Assembly: GCA_030544235.1 (NCBI GenBank)
Contig: CM060461.1
Span: 28,166,133 to 28,230,132, forward strand
Direction: 5' to 3'
Source of the DNA: Lepturacanthus savala
Taxonomy: Eukaryota; Chordata; Actinopteri; Scombriformes; Trichiuridae
Length of the DNA stretch: 64,000 nt
Numbering within the stretch: position 1 is the stretch's first letter; every line of letters starts with the position of its first letter. The position numbers and the translations under genes are program-made. The notes beneath the pieces are model-generated. The model was not told where the DNA came from. It searched no databases and saw only the letters and a list, made by a program, of their open reading frames with translations. Shown in pieces: positions 1 through 13,473 of this stretch.

Positions 1-603
1 ACAGACGGAGGAAACGCTCGTAATAAGACAGAGTTTTGTTTTGTGCTTTTTTTTTCTTATTGACTTCAAGTGGATTTGAGAAGCGTCGGGGGCCAACACA
101 AATTGTATTGAGTGACAAGCGTTGGGTCGGAGCCCAGATCATGACCCACACAGGCCCAACAGAGCCTTTCGCATGAAAGAGGATTCCCAGTCCCATCTGC
201 GAGAGCCACACTTTTACTCTTGGACGTGATTTATGATCATTTCTTTCACATTTCGCTGCCCCGGGCCAAGAAAACATGACGACATCTGGGATCGCGGCCG
301 AGACACCAGCAGACAGACGGACGGACGGACGCAAGGACTAGATACCACCTGCTTTTAGCCGCTAGCGTACAAAGACGGACGTGTAGACCCTTGAAGAAAC
401 AACACCTGCCTTTTAGTAAACCTCCTGTAAGGTTTAAGGATGCAAAGACGTCAATAAACAAAGTCTGCGTGTCTACGTGCTAGTTTTTGAGATGGATTAA
501 GCAGTTGAGGTTTTTCGAGCCGGTTCAAAACACATTAAAACTTGGTCTGACGTCTCTTATGTGTCCCAAGCTAACAGTGTGTGTGTGTGTGTGTTTTTTA
601 CAG
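1..603 (+). other. ptch2: ptch2 intron, left part cut by the window edge
   Basis: No exon could be recognised here. The stretch ends in a TG run and a T-rich tract followed by CAG at 601-603, a good acceptor for the first visible ptch2 exon. The earlier exons (first transmembrane helix and first extracellular loop) lie outside the window. Confidence 0.7.
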
Positions 604-970
604 CGCGGAGGCTCTCCAGACCATGTTCCTGTTGATGAGTCCTAAGCAGCTGTACGAGCACTTTAAAGACGACTACGAGATCCATGACATCAACTGGAAT
701 GAAGAAAAGGCCACGGCCATCCTGGAGTCCTGGCAGAGGAAGTTCGTGGAGGTACGGACGGTCCTCACGTAAAAAAAACTGGACGGGAGCAGAGTTTTTT
801 TTTTATTATAGCCGCCGAGGAGAAAAACGAGGAGGCATTTCCTTGTTCCTATGGAGGCTTGTTTTGCTTTGGTGCACACACACACTGCATGAGACTTACT
901 CTGCAGTGTCTGAATTCCATCAGTCTTCAGCTTCCTTGTAAAGCGAATCGCAGGGCAGACCAGGGCAGTT

Positions 971-1001
<31 letters not shown>

Positions 1002-2475
1002 GTAGGCCAATCATCTCTCTCTGTCAGAGCCCTAGTTATAGGAACAAGCTGTTGCCGTGATAGCTGACACCCACCATGTTGAGGGTAAGGGGAAAGAGGG
1101 AGGAAAGCGAGGGGACGTGATGAAGGAATGAGGGGACGAGGGGAAGGAATCAGACTCTGATGGAGACATTAGACGACGCATTAGAGGACGATAACGCGTA
1201 TTAGCGATGGCTAAATGCGCCCAGGTATAATATTTGTGGCGCTGAGTGTCGAAAGCAGCCTCCCGTGCCATGTGATCCCGTCCCTTTCACCTTTGACCTC
1301 CCAACCTTTGGCATCTGTGCTCATTACTCCTCAGTTGTCATACGTATACACACACACACACACATGCTAGCACATGTAAAAACACATTCATGCCTACTCT
1401 ACGAACGGGGGACCTCGAGTGTGAGTGGGTAACAAAAAGACTGGACACGTTCATTGTTTTCTTATTTTGTATCGTGTTTGTGCCTTTAGGTCGTCCACCA
1501 GAGTATCCCGACCAACTCCAGCCAGTCCATCCACGCTTTCTCCACCACCACCCTCAACGACATCATGAAATCCTTCTCCGACGTCAGCGTCATCCGGGTG
1601 GCGGGAGGCTACCTGCTCATGGTGGGAAAACTCATCGATCTGTCAATGAAAACGTATTATTTCCAGCAAACAATCATGACTGACCATGCATGTGTCCTCT
1701 CTAGCTGGCCTATGCCTGCGTGACCATGCTGAGGTGGGATTGCGCCAAGTCCCAGGGCGCCGTGGGGCTAGCCGGGGTCCTCCTGGTGGCCCTGTCCGTG
1801 GCCGCGGGTCTGGGTCTCTGCTCCCTGCTCGGCCTCTCCTTCAACGCTGCTACCACACAGGTACAGCGTTTATGACAGTATACGCCGGTTCTGCTTCGAT
1901 TCGGGGCCCGGTTTCTGACGCTTTTGTTCTTGTTTTTTTCCCCCCATTGTTTCCCAGGTGCTTCCCTTCCTGGCGCTAGGGATCGGTGTGGATGACATGT
2001 TTCTGTTGGCGCACTCCTTCACCGAGGCCGGGAGTAACATTGCCTTTAAGGTACCTTCCTTTAAGATTCCTCCTCCTTCAGGTTTCCCCTCTTCTCTTCT
2101 TCTCTGACTTTACGCCTTTCATGTTTTTACTTCCAGGACCGAACAGGAGACTGTTTGCGTCGCACGGGGACCAGCGTGGCTCTGACTTCCATCAACAACA
2201 TGATCGCTTTCTTCATGGCCGCCCTCGTACCCATCCCGGCCCTGCGAGCTTTCTCTCTGCAGGTATGTTTTGTACACACACTCTCACACACACACGCATG
2301 CGCACAGACATAAACACGTGTGCACAATCGCACACCAAGAGGCCTGAGGCTCCTTTGAAAATGAAAGAGATAACTTAAGAGAGGTGACATTTATTCAGGG
2401 CAAGGAAAGCCTTTGTTCACAGTTTTATTGCCGCTGCACCTACGGGGCCAACATTTTTTTGTGTGTGGCTGTTTG

Positions 2476-2517
<42 letters not shown>

Positions 2518-4452
2518 CGTGGAATTATCAGAGCAAAGAGAGTGATGAACAGACAGAGAGAGAGAGAGAACCAGAGGGAGAGGGAGGGAGGAGTGGATCA
2601 GTATATCACTGGCCCGTCAAGGCGGTTTGCTCTGATCTGTGACTAACTGTGGGTGGTCCGAAAACACACACACAAATACACACACACACACATGGGCAGA
2701 CACACACTGGAAACCACAGCCAGTTAGAATATCAGCTTCAGGGGCTGGGGCGAGTTGGAATGGGGGTGGTGGTGGTGGTGGTGAGGGGTGATTTTGCTCA
2801 GACTCGCAACATATATATCCCCCCCGCCTCTATTCTTTCGAGTAGTTCTTTCGTTCTGGCCTCTTTTCTTTCTCTGCCGATCCCTCTCCCCTCCTGGCTC
2901 GCTTAGTATTCCTGGCTGGTGATTTAGAATAAGGCTTTTCTTTACTTTCTGGGCTGTGGTCTGAGATACTAAAAAAAAAAAAAAAAAAACGGAGCTTTGA
3001 CTCTCCCCAGCTGGGGTTAGGGTGTCTGTGATTTCACATGCTGTTCTCTTCTCACTTTTTTTTTTTCCATCCACCCCCCTCGTCTGTATTCCTCTCCCTA
3101 GGCGGCCATTGTGGTGGTGTTTAACTTCGCCATGGTGCTGCTCATCTTCCCCGCCATCCTCAGCCTGGACCTCCACCGGCGCGAGGACAAGCGCCTGGAC
3201 GTCCTGTGCTGCCTGTACAGCCCCTGCTCCGACCGGGTCATCCACCTCTCGCCGCACGAGCTGTCGGACGCCGCCGAGCAGCCGCAGGCGCCTTCCGCCG
3301 CCGCCGTCGTCGCGGCGGGCTCCACCATCACCACCAGCACCCAGATCACCACCACGGTCCAGGCGTTCACGCAGTGCGACGCTGCCGGGCAGCACATCGT
3401 CACCATCCTGCCGCCGACCTCTCAGATCTCCACCAGCCCTCCGTCCATCATCGTCTGCCCCACGTCACAGACTCAAGGTGAATGAAACTTCTTATAATCA
3501 TCACGTTTCTACCACCTGAAGAATATATCAAGGATTAAAGGCCTCATGTCTTGTCCATCCAGACCTCTTAGAGGGTCTGGGACTGGTCTGCTCAAACTGG
3601 TCTGAACAAACTCCCAGAGATCTTGGAATAAACTTGTTTTTCTCCCCTTCAGCCATCACGCCTTCCCCCACCACCACCTCCGTGCCGGACCCTTACGGCT
3701 CCCAGCTGTTCACCCCTACCTCCAGCTCTACCCGGGACCTCCTGGCCCAAGTGGAGGACTCCAAATCGGCCAAGGAGTGCGTCCCGCTGCCGTTCCTGCA
3801 CTGGAACCTGTCCAGCTTCGCCAGGGAGAAGTATGCCCCCTTGCTGCTCAAGCCCAAGAGCAAAGCCGCGGTGGTCATCCTCTTCCTGGGCCTGCTCGGG
3901 CTCAGCCTGTACGGAACCACCATGGTGCACGACGGCCTGTACCTGACCGACATCGTGCCGCGAGACACCAAGGAGTACGACTTCATCGACGCCCAGTTCA
4001 AGTACTTCTCCTTCTACAACATGTACCTGGTGACCATGGACGGGTTCGATTACGCCCGGTCGCAGCGGCTGCTGATCCAGCTGCACAACGCCTTCAACTC
4101 CATTAAATACGTGGTCCGGGATAGCGACGGGAAGCTGCCGCGCATGTGGCTGCACTACTTCCAGGACTGGCTCAGAGGTAATAATTCAGGCTCGGTAATG
4201 TTATTTTTTTCGAGCGATTCGAGCGATAAGTTACTCCTTTTCCTCCTCCCGGGGGTTTACTGATAATGAGGTCAGAATCGAGCAGAAAGGTTTTTTCAGG
4301 TGCGTTTGTCGCTAAGAACCAGGAGTTGAACGGGCGTGTGGGTGAGAATGTGCGAGCAGGGGTGAGTGAAAGTTCAGTCATGCTGTTTACCCCCAGCCAC
4401 CTGGGCTCAGGGGTGGTGCAGTAGACGGGTTGGGGGTCATGGGTTATCTTTG

Positions 4453-4487
<35 letters not shown>

Positions 4488-7400
4488 TCGGGCTAGGACG
4501 TGTCAGAGGCCCACTCAGGAGGAAGTAATAACTAACAGGTCAATCAGAGCCAGCTGAAAAAAAAAGAAGAGGCGGAAAAGGAAACTTGATATTTTTCGTC
4601 ATCATTACACGCCTAGACAGACAGCTCTGGTCATTTCTATGTTAAAAGAATAACATTTATTCATCTTTCCTTTCTCCGCCTCACCTCTCACGCAGGTCTT
4701 CAAGCCGCCTTTGACGCCGACTGGCAGGCGGGGAGGATTACCTCTGACAGCTATCGTAACGGCACCGAAGACGGAGCCCTGGCGTACAAGCTCCTCATCC
4801 AGACCGGCTCCAAGAAAGAGCCTTTCAACTACAGCCAGGTATGTCCCGGAGCTACAGAAAAACACTTGACATCGTTTTTACCGTTCGTTCGGACCAAAAA
4901 AAACCCAACGGATGAATCATTTTTTCCTCTAGCTGACTTCCCGCCGCCTGGTGGATGCGGAAGGTCTGATCCCGCCGGAGGTTTTTTACATCTACCTGAC
5001 GGTTTGGGTCAGTAACGACCCTCTGGGCTTCGCCGCCTCTCAGGCCAACTTCTACCCGCATCCCAGGGAGTGGATCCACGACAAGTACGACACCACGGGC
5101 GAGAACCTCCGCAGTAAGTCCTAGCGTAGCTACCTTTAGCCGAAGAGCAACTAGCAAACTTCCTACCACGCGCGACTCACGCTCTTTTGGCTCCTCCAGT
5201 CCCGGCGGCCGAGCCCCTGGAGTTCGCCCAGTTCCCCTTCTACCTGAACGGCCTCCGGCAGGCCAGCGACTTCGTGGAGGCCATCGAGAGCGTGCGGGCC
5301 ATCTGCGACGAGTTCGGCCGAAAGGGGGTGTCCAACTACCCCAACGGGTACCCCTTCCTGTTCTGGGAGCAGTACATCGGCCTCCGGCACTGGTTCCTGC
5401 TGGCGATCAGCGTGGTGCTGGCCTGCTCCTTCCTGGTCTGCGCCGTCCTGCTGCTCAACCCCTGGACTGCCGGCATCATCGTGAGTCTATTCTTTTCTTT
5501 GGATTAGATTATTGCAGATAAGTTATTGCACAGGAAGCAGCAACATTGCCATCCCATTAAATAATATTCCAGTGTCTTTGGAGCTCATCGATATCAAAGA
5601 GCAACGGCTTTTATTGCAGATGTTGAGGACGAGGATTGTTTGGAGGCGTGCATCAGTACACAGACGTATAAACCAGGCTTAAGTCCCGTCCCTTCTCTTA
5701 TCTTTCCTCTCACTTTTCCTCTCGCCTCCTCTTCGCACAGCTCAATAACGCTGTCTAAGGGGGGGCCCCCTTATTCTCCGTGGAGGGCCACCTCACACAC
5801 ACACACACACACGGGGACCTTTGTCATTCTAATGGAGGCCGGGCCCGGCCCTTAGAAAAGGAAATGCAAAGGAGCAAGAAATGCTTTGCCCTCCCGAAGC
5901 CTCTACCTCCAACTCCCTCGCCGCTTTTGTCGGCGAGAGGGAGAGAGGGAGAAACTCGGGGACAGGACGGATCTGCCCAGTTGCGACCTTGGCCTGCTCA
6001 GCCCATCCATCAGAGATATGTTAGTGTGTGTGTGTGTGTGTGTGAGAGAAAGAGCTGTTGGAAAACATTTCACACACACAAGCTGGTGGGACCGGTGGCC
6101 CCCCAAAACGCACACACACACATTCACATATCCGCCACCATTAGGGGGCCCGAAGTGTAGCACAACAACAGTTCCAGTTTCACTTGGAATGCGTTTTAAT
6201 TTAAGCTGCGGCTGATTGAGACAGCAACACAACGCAATCTCCTCGGACAGAAGGAGAGTGTGTGTGTGTGTGTGTGTGTATGGTTTCCAAGCATCAGCCC
6301 GCCTGTGAGGGTTCACCCCAGCCCACATGTGGCTGAGCAGTAAAACGGCTTTTATCATTTCCAATTTAACCGTGCCCCCGGCCCGGGGAGGCCCCCGCCG
6401 GGATCAAACGGCCCCCGCCGGGCCGGGAACCCGTTTGTTTGTTTGTTTGCTGTTTGTATTGTGGTTTTACAGTAACATCGTAAGACATTAGCAGGGGGAA
6501 ACGGTAAAAAAACGCAGCGTATGGGGCTGCCGCCTCGTGAAATAACTCCAAAATAAGGAGTATCGGGAGCGGAATGACAGTACGGGAGGTGACAGATTGC
6601 CTCGCTCTCTGTTGTCTCAGGCTCTGTCAATCATTACGACCACCCCCGGGAAGGAAGAAGAGAAAGAGAAACACGGAGGGAGGGAGAAGGGGAAGGTATT
6701 AGCCTCGGGGTGATGTAATTTGACGCCGTGCGGTCCACATCCAGAGCGCTGGGGTCAAAGATTGTGTGGGGTGAGGAGGCAAAAAGTCCTCAACTCACGT
6801 CACTGAGGAAACATATTTCATGGTTTGCTTTTATATTTCCCCCACTTCTCCTGTTGCTTCCAATCAAATGTCTTAAATCCAGGTGTGTGTGCACACAATT
6901 AAATAATTTTGACTATTAAAGAAATGTTAAATAAACACACAACAACAATCTTAATTGCTGTTTTCCAAATGCTAACGGCTAATTTTGAGCAGCTAGCAGC
7001 TAGCTATGTGATAGAAACCAATCAAACTTGTTCCACATTTGTCCAAAATCAGCCAGTATCATCAGTTAACGAGCTCTAACGATGTAAGTTACCATAGCAA
7101 CAGCGACCAGGGGGAGGGAAGAGTAGATCTCATTTGCCTCATGTATAAATATAAATAAATATAACTACTGTTATTACTTTTGCTTTTTATTGCGCCTCCT
7201 CACATCAATGAAACGGGGATTTTCCCTTCTGCTCTGCAGTAAAACCGTCTCTAACGGCTCTTTTCTTTCTTCCTTTCCCCTCCTCAGGTGTTCATCCTGG
7301 CCATGATGACGGTGGAGCTGTTCGGCATCATGGGTCTGATCGGCATCAAGCTGAGCGCCATCCCCGTGGTCATCCTGATCGCCTCGGTGGGCATCGGGGT

Positions 7401-8393
7401 GGAGTTCACCGTGCACATCGCGCTGGTGAGTCCACAGCTGGATCACACGTGTGAATCACCGCGCAGCTAAACACCTTCTCCTGCCTAATAAGCACCGACC
7501 CGGCCGCTGCCGCTCGTCTCATCCACATTTTTGCAATAATTTATATTAGTTTAAAGACCAGGCTCCTTTCTCTGCTTTAAAACCTGAACTGAAAGCGATT
7601 AAATAAGCGTGATTAAAGATTTACAAGGGAGCTTTTTGCGATTCCTGGTTCCCGCTGGCTTTTTAAGCCTCGTCATGATGTGTTATAAAACCGGATTTCT
7701 TCCCCCCAGTGGCCACTCATGGTACTGCAACGACCCAAAAAGCCTTTATCATAAAAGAGAAGCCTGTTGACAGGACCCCCCCCAGCTGTTAATTACCCAT
7801 CTTTGTATTCTATATATCCAGAAAAGTCTCTATGGCGGCCATTTTTCAGTCCGGTATCCAGGTTTATAACACATCCATGGTCTTGTAGTGTGACCGGCCA
7901 GATTTCCAACCCTCTCCCTCCTCCTCCTCCACCACAGGGCTTCCTGACAGCGATCGGCAACAGGAACAAGCGCTCGGCGGTGGCTCTGGAGCACATGTTC
8001 GCGCCGGTGGTGGACGGAGCCATCTCCACGCTGCTGGGTGTGTTAATGCTGGCGGGGTCGGAGTTTGACTTCATCATGAGGTGAGACGCTGCGTTTGTTG
8101 CTTCTATGTGTGTGTGTGTGTGTAGTTTTTGGACTCTGTGTGACCAGTGTGGGGCAAGTTACTTCAAAACTGTAATATCGTACGATATTACTGTATTTAA
8201 AACGTGCAGTGATGATGTTTAATGCCGTAAATCGCTGTGTAAAAATCAATTATCACAGTAATTTATTACTTTTGTTACACCCAACACTGTATTTGACAAG
8301 TCAGGTGTGTGTGTGTGAGTGACGGTGCTCACACACCCTCCTCAGCCCCATATGTTCCCGTCAGAAGACTCAGTGTTTTGGTTTTACACCGTC

Positions 8394-8435
<42 letters not shown>

Positions 8436-11400
8436 GCCAGTTGTCTGGTCTCACTCAGGGGACGGGAGAAAGCTTTGTGGGGGGTCAGGGGGGGTGTATG
8501 CAGGTGGAAATGCTATACCCCTACTTGTGCACACACACACACACACACACACTCTGACACACACACAGTGACAACTATGCACCTGGTTCTGTCACTCTGA
8601 ACACACACGCAACCGTCTCCCCAACCTCAGCACAACAAATGGGGAAAACATCAAGGGTGTGTAGCAGCTGCTCGTAAACATGGAAGTGTTCTACTACCCA
8701 CTGGGTGGTGTCTCTCTCTCTCTCTCTCTCTCTCGCTTTCACACACACACACACACACACATAAACGGGAATCTGTAAAAAATTCCCATCATCCGTTTGG
8801 CATTCTCTGCCTCCATGTTGGGTGCCGTAATAAAAAATGGAAGCTAAATTCAAACCGGTCAATCAGATGGTCTGCAGCCCACCAACAGGCATCACCGTCT
8901 TCTGTGTGTGTGTGTGTGTGTGTGCACGCGTGTGTTTTCTACCACTGTTTCATGGTCAGAGTGGAAAAAAAGGCGAATAGCTCTATGTTTTTCAGCCCCG
9001 AATGTGGTCTCGAGCCCAAAACCCAAAACCACAACCTTGAGCTCACAGACTCTGCAGCAGGCCTCCATGACATAAAAAGCAGCGTTTTTTTTTTTCTGCA
9101 GAAGCACAGAGAAGAGGAGAAGCAGCACTCTGAGGGTGGCTTCTTTTTTTTTTTTTGCAAGGATATGAGGTCCCCGGTGGGTGGAAAGGATGGATGTTTA
9201 GATGAACGGATCCTCCGCTGTGTTGGACCGGATCGATTAAAGAGGGCGGAATTATGTAAAACTGAGAAAGGATTTGGATTTCGGAGAAAACGCCATCATC
9301 CTTGCGGACGGGGGCGAGAAAAAGGGGAAACAAGAGGGGTGTAATATCACCGTTGGAGGTCTTGTTTAGCTGTAGCTGTAGCTGTGGTCGGGGTGAATGG
9401 GGCAAGCCAGAGCTGGCTAGCTGGGGAGTAGCATAAATACGCTGCTGTAAACATCTCCTGGCCTTGTAATGCACTGAATAAACAGCACGCCTAATTCAGC
9501 TCTGCAGCTCACACACACATGCATGCATGCACACACATGCTGAGCACACACACACCAAGAGAAACTCACATATGTACGGGCATGTAGACACTTACTTTCC
9601 CTCTTTCTCTCACACACACACACACACACACGACTCCCCAGGCTCTGACAACGAATGGAAAAGATTACAGTTTATATAAACAACAGAATTCCTAACAGTG
9701 AGACGCTGTTGGAGGTCCCACCAATGTCTCGCTCTCTTTCTTTTCCCTGGTTTTTGTGCAGTTTCGTGCACGTGAGATAAGCGAAAACGAAAAACACGAC
9801 CGATTCGATTCAATTCGATCGCGAAAATCAAGTGTTTTGTCAAAAGTGGTTATGGTGACATGGTGATGGAGGCGAGTAGAGATACGACGGTGGTGATTGG
9901 TTCCTGCAGAAGTGAAAATCACACCCGGCTCTCCTTTTCCTGAACAGCGACCTTTGTCCAGTTAAGTGGTTGTAATAATCGTTGTGGAAGTCCATTGAGA
10001 GGAGAGAGAGGCATGTTTCCATAACACTCTGCAGCTATTATCCCCGTCCTTTTTTTTTTTCTCCTCATTTCATTCCAACAATCTCTCTCTCTCTCTTTTA
10101 CCTCTTTAAGTCTGGCTGGTGGTTAGCATCTCTCTCTCTCTCTCTGCTTTCTGTTAGTGTTTAAGTGGAGTCCTCTCTAATTTTCTCGGGGAGCTCTTTC
10201 TTGTGGCCTGCCTCCACCCCTCTGGCCTCCTTGGAGCTCCGCTGAGATGCACGCACAAAAAAAAAAAAAAAACTCACGCTCGTGCACGAAAAACGGAGCG
10301 AGAGAAAAGTCTTGTAGCAACAGAGGAGGCATCAAAGCGTGTTTTAGTTGGACTGAGCGGGGAATCAGATTTGCCCCCCTCTGCCTTTGATACACAAACA
10401 CTGGGCTTTCCCTGACTTCTTCCCCCTGAGCTACTTCCCTTCCTCATGTGCCAACTATGTGTGTGTGTGTGTGTGTGCGTGCACGTGCATGTGTGTATCA
10501 CCCGTGTGAAACATCGCCGTGATCCCGTTTTGTTTTTTTTTTTCCGTCACACGTGTGCGAGAACAAACGAGCGGGAATCAAATTATCACGTTACATCGAT
10601 TGTGAACTTCAGCCAAATCCCTAAAAACCTTAAATATATAAAAGAAAACAGGGTTTAAATGGGCACCGGGTGACGGAGGCGCTTTGGAATGACCTCAACT
10701 AAAATAAAGCAAGAGGAGATATTACTACTACTGTGCTACTGATACTTGACCGTTCTATTAGAACTCATCATAAAAACTGTAATAATACGTCTATTATCAT
10801 CATTCATTTCTACTGATCGGTCACTTTTCTCAAGTTTTTCAGAGACAAAAACTTTGAAAACTGTCGGATTTGACCAGGAACATAACAAGAGGGTTCACCC
10901 TGAATGGTGTTAGCATGATCAGGACTTCAGTGATTTGTTGTTGGTTTATGTAAAACCCTCCGTCTCCACCTGTCCCCTCAGGTATTTCTTCGCCGTCCTG
11001 GCCATCCTGACGGTTCTGGGGATGCTGAACGGTCTGGTCCTCCTGCCGGTCCTCCTGTCCATGATGGGCCCGCCGGCCGAGGTCACGCCGGTGGACGACG
11101 CCAGCCGCCTGCCGACGCCTTCCCCGGAGCCGCCGCTGCCGCCGCCGATGGCGCACCACGGCTACTACGCCGGCCACCACGACCCGCGGCGCTCCGCCCG
11201 CCGCCAGGCCTTCTCCGAGTCCGAGGACTCCGAGTACTACTCCGAGATGACCACCACGTCCGGGATGGGGGAGGAGGATTACAAGTACTGCGACCGGAGC
11301 TCGTACCTGGCGGGGTCGAACCGCGGCGGCGTGCCGCCCGCTACGTCGCACATCCTGCTGGAAGCTAGCAAGAACCCGACCTTCCCCAAGCTAACGGTAC

Positions 11401-13473
11401 GCTGCAAGACCTCTGAGAAAATGGAGCTTAGCATTGTCAAGAAATAAATGATCAATTTTTAGCCTTGTAGCCTACTTTTGAGAGTAAATGGTGGTTTTAT
11501 TGGGTTTTAGGTGGTGAAGCCGTTCAGAGAAAACGCTCCAGGCGCCGGCGGCAGGATAGAACCGGCGACGGAATCTTCACACAACGCACAGTCACCTCTG
11601 GGCTCCCAGGTCACGTGCTGGGAATCCGGCAGCAAGCGGGACCAGCAGCAGCCTCAGGGCCAGCACTTTCCCGGCAGGACTAGTCAAAGTGGCCCCAGGC
11701 CTCACCACGGCAGAGGAGGACCTCAGCCCACAAACAGGACTAAAGGGCCGGGCTACAACGGCCACCCCGCCCCGCCGCCGCCGTCGCAGCAGGGCCCCGT
11801 CACCATGGTGACGGCCACGGCCTCGGTGACGGTGGCGGTGCACCCGACCCTGCCGGGGGCGGCGTACCAGGGCTACATGCACGAAGGTTTTGACACGGAC
11901 AGCGAGTCGGACTGTTTCGAGGCGAAGAGGACTCGCGGCGACAAAACGAACTTTTCTTCGTGCAAAAGGGAGTCGCTGGTGCTGCAAGACCTGGAGGCGA
12001 CGCCGGGACACACGGAACATCAGCACCAGCTCAGCAGGACACAAGGTGAGGGTCTGCACCTGCAGATTCATTCATTCACACGCACATTTAGCATCTTCCG
12101 TGAAAAGTCTCACTTTTATTCACCAGCATTAGTTGTAAAAATGAATAGAAAATATAGTCAAGACATTAGAAATAAGGATTTATATCTGAAATATATTCAG
12201 TTTTCTAGCTTCTCTAAGCAGCTGAACTGTTTCCAGCTGTGCTAACATGTTAGCATCAAGGGCTGGAAATGGGCTTCTATACATTTATGTAGATATTGAT
12301 GCACCAAAAACCAGATATTAGCAGCTGGAATAGTCATTTACCACATTAGTGATGTATAGAGTGGATTTATGATTAGTTTAAAGTTGTCTTTATTGGATAA
12401 AACAGGGATTTTCTTTCAAAAATAAGGAGATTTCTAAGTGAGCCCAAACTTTATTTAACAAATAAGTAAAATCACTCCATTTAATTGGTTAATTGGTTTT
12501 GACCCATGTCTTAAATCAGCTGTAAAATACACTTAAAACCATCGTCTATCAATAGAATTATATATAAAAATATTAAAACACATTCATTTTATTTATTTCT
12601 TCAGTTTAATGTTAATAAATATAATAGCATCTATGTTGTTACGGGACAATTTCAACTCATTTATTTCCTTTAAACAAAGAACAATCAACAATCTGCAGAT
12701 ATAGAACAATGAAAACAACAGAATAACAGCAAAGAAGAAGGAAAAACGCACATTTCTATGCACTTTAACTGAAAATAAGAAGACAAAGCACATTTAAAAC
12801 CTATGAAACGATGTTAATAAATGAATATTTAAAGATTTAATGCATATAATTATATCCGTAGAGTCTCTAACAAACATGTTATTTATGTAATTTGAACAGA
12901 AAATTGCATTTTATTGGCTTTTATAGTTGCTGTTTGCACAATAACATAAAAAGTTGTCTACTATCATGTAGAAATAAAGCTGTATGGGTGATATATTTTA
13001 CTATATAGTATAAAATGTCCTTTTTTAAAGTCTAAAAAACTTTTTTTAGTTGTTTTTATCGAACTCAATTAAAAAAAATGTTAAAATGAACCTCAAGAGA
13101 ATCATATCTATGAATAAAATGCTGTTATTAGGTTTAATTTTATTTATTTATATAATATCAATTGTGTTACGGGTCAATTTCCATATTTATTTACTTCGAT
13201 AAAAATCTAGAACTTTGAGTTTTGCCTCTAATTATTGCTTTAGAGTCAAAAACCTTGATGCAAATAAAAAATGCATTTAAATCTAACACAAGAGGAAGGT
13301 TATGCATGCACACACATATATATGCATTTAGACCAGTTCTTTTAATTGATATGATTGTAATTGCTGTATTTCTATCATCTAACGCCCGTTCTGCTGCAGC
13401 ATCTAATGCTTTTCTTTTTAATTCCGTCCTCCCTGCAGGTGGGTTGAGGATCCCGGCAGCCAAAGATTGCTAG
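604..13473 (+). CDS. ptch2: Patched 2, Hedgehog receptor (5' part missing)
   Basis: Twelve-pass membrane receptor that binds Hedgehog ligands and represses Smoothened. Fifteen coding exons are visible: 604-751, 1490-1621, 1705-1860, 1958-2050, 2137-2262, 3102-3477, 3653-4177, 4696-4838, 4933-5113, 5200-5480, 7288-7425, 7938-8080, 10982-11396, 11511-12045 and 13439-13473 (stop TAG). All junctions are GT-AG and phases agree, giving 1141 residues to the stop. The exons from 1490 to 3477 contain the sterol-sensing domain, with GIGVDD in TM4; GIGVEF in TM10 is in exon 7288-7425. These are the RND-family charged motifs. The second extracellular loop and middle cytoplasmic loop match PTCH2 better than PTCH1 (HDKYDTTGENLR, RNGTEDGALAYKLLIQTG). 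The cytoplasmic tail after TM12 is about 300 residues and contains LPTPSPEPP and TASVTVAVHP, as in PTCH1 tails. The next gene, kif2c, is also close to PTCH2 in human. The N-terminal third is missing only because the window starts inside the gene. Confidence 0.93.
2650..2658 (-). promoter_or_regulatory. Exact GLI-type binding motif in a ptch2 intron
   Basis: TGGGTGGTC is the exact reverse complement of the GLI consensus GACCACCCA. It lies in the intron between the exons ending at 2262 and starting at 3102. Patched genes are direct Hedgehog/GLI targets, so the context fits, but a single 9-mer can occur by chance. A weaker 8/9 match (GACCACCCC) lies at 6638-6646. Confidence 0.4.
5481..7287 (+). 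other. ptch2: ptch2 intron with microsatellites and one interspersed repeat
   Basis: No coding exon is seen. It holds CA/TG runs (5793-5812, 6024-6044, 6259-6279), a GTTT run near 6430, and at about 6965-7160 an AT-rich repeat that recurs between ptch2 and kif2c. Confidence 0.6.
6965..7160. repeat. Interspersed repeat, copy 1 of 2
   Basis: This segment shares a run of blocks in the same order with about 26,305-26,515: GCTAACGGCTAATTTTG, CAGCTAGCTA, ACGAGCTCTAACGA, TTACCATAGCAACAGC, and a TATAAATATAAATAAATA tail. The spacing is nearly the same, so this is a dispersed element and not chance. The family is not identified; it is too short to encode a protein. Confidence 0.6.
8081..10981 (+). other. 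ptch2: Large ptch2 intron rich in simple repeats
   Basis: Almost 3 kb without a coding exon. Besides the MITE it contains TG/CA tracts (8394-8432, 8529-8551, 8741-8761, 8902-8923, 9611-9631, 10457-10478), TC tracts (8711-8733, 10081-10098, 10131-10145) and several poly-A/T runs. No conserved-looking block stands out by eye. Confidence 0.55.
8145..8289. mobile_element. Short inverted-repeat transposon (MITE, hAT-like) in ptch2 intron
   Basis: The left end starts CAGTGTGGGGCAAGTTACTT and the right end finishes ACCCAACACTG, its imperfect inverse. Ends of the CAGTGTTGGG type next to a stretch resembling AAGTAATTTATTAC are common in fish hAT-like MITEs. Only a poor 8-bp target duplication is visible (5 of 8 positions match), so the copy is old. 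It has no coding capacity. Confidence 0.55.
12046..13438 (+). other. ptch2: AT-rich last ptch2 intron with an interspersed repeat
   Basis: This AT-rich intron separates the last long exon from the 12-codon final exon. Phrases such as ATCAGCTGTAAAATACACTT (about 12,515), 'GGGACAATTTCAACTCAT' (about 12,642) and 'CTTGATGCAAATAAA' (about 13,253) recur in the same order at about 61,220-61,450 in an erich6 intron. Part of the intron is therefore an old dispersed element of unknown family. Confidence 0.5.

Noticed and set aside
2724..3395. 223-codon open frame on the minus strand over a ptch2 exon
   Set aside because: It is the antisense of the GC-rich exon 3,102-3,477, which has clear PTCH2 homology and correct splice sites on the plus strand.
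604..13473. Calling the gene ptch1 because of the long tail
   Set aside because: HDKYDTTGENLR, EGLIPPE and RNGTEDGALAYKLLIQTG are PTCH2-type, and kif2c next door matches the PTCH2 locus.
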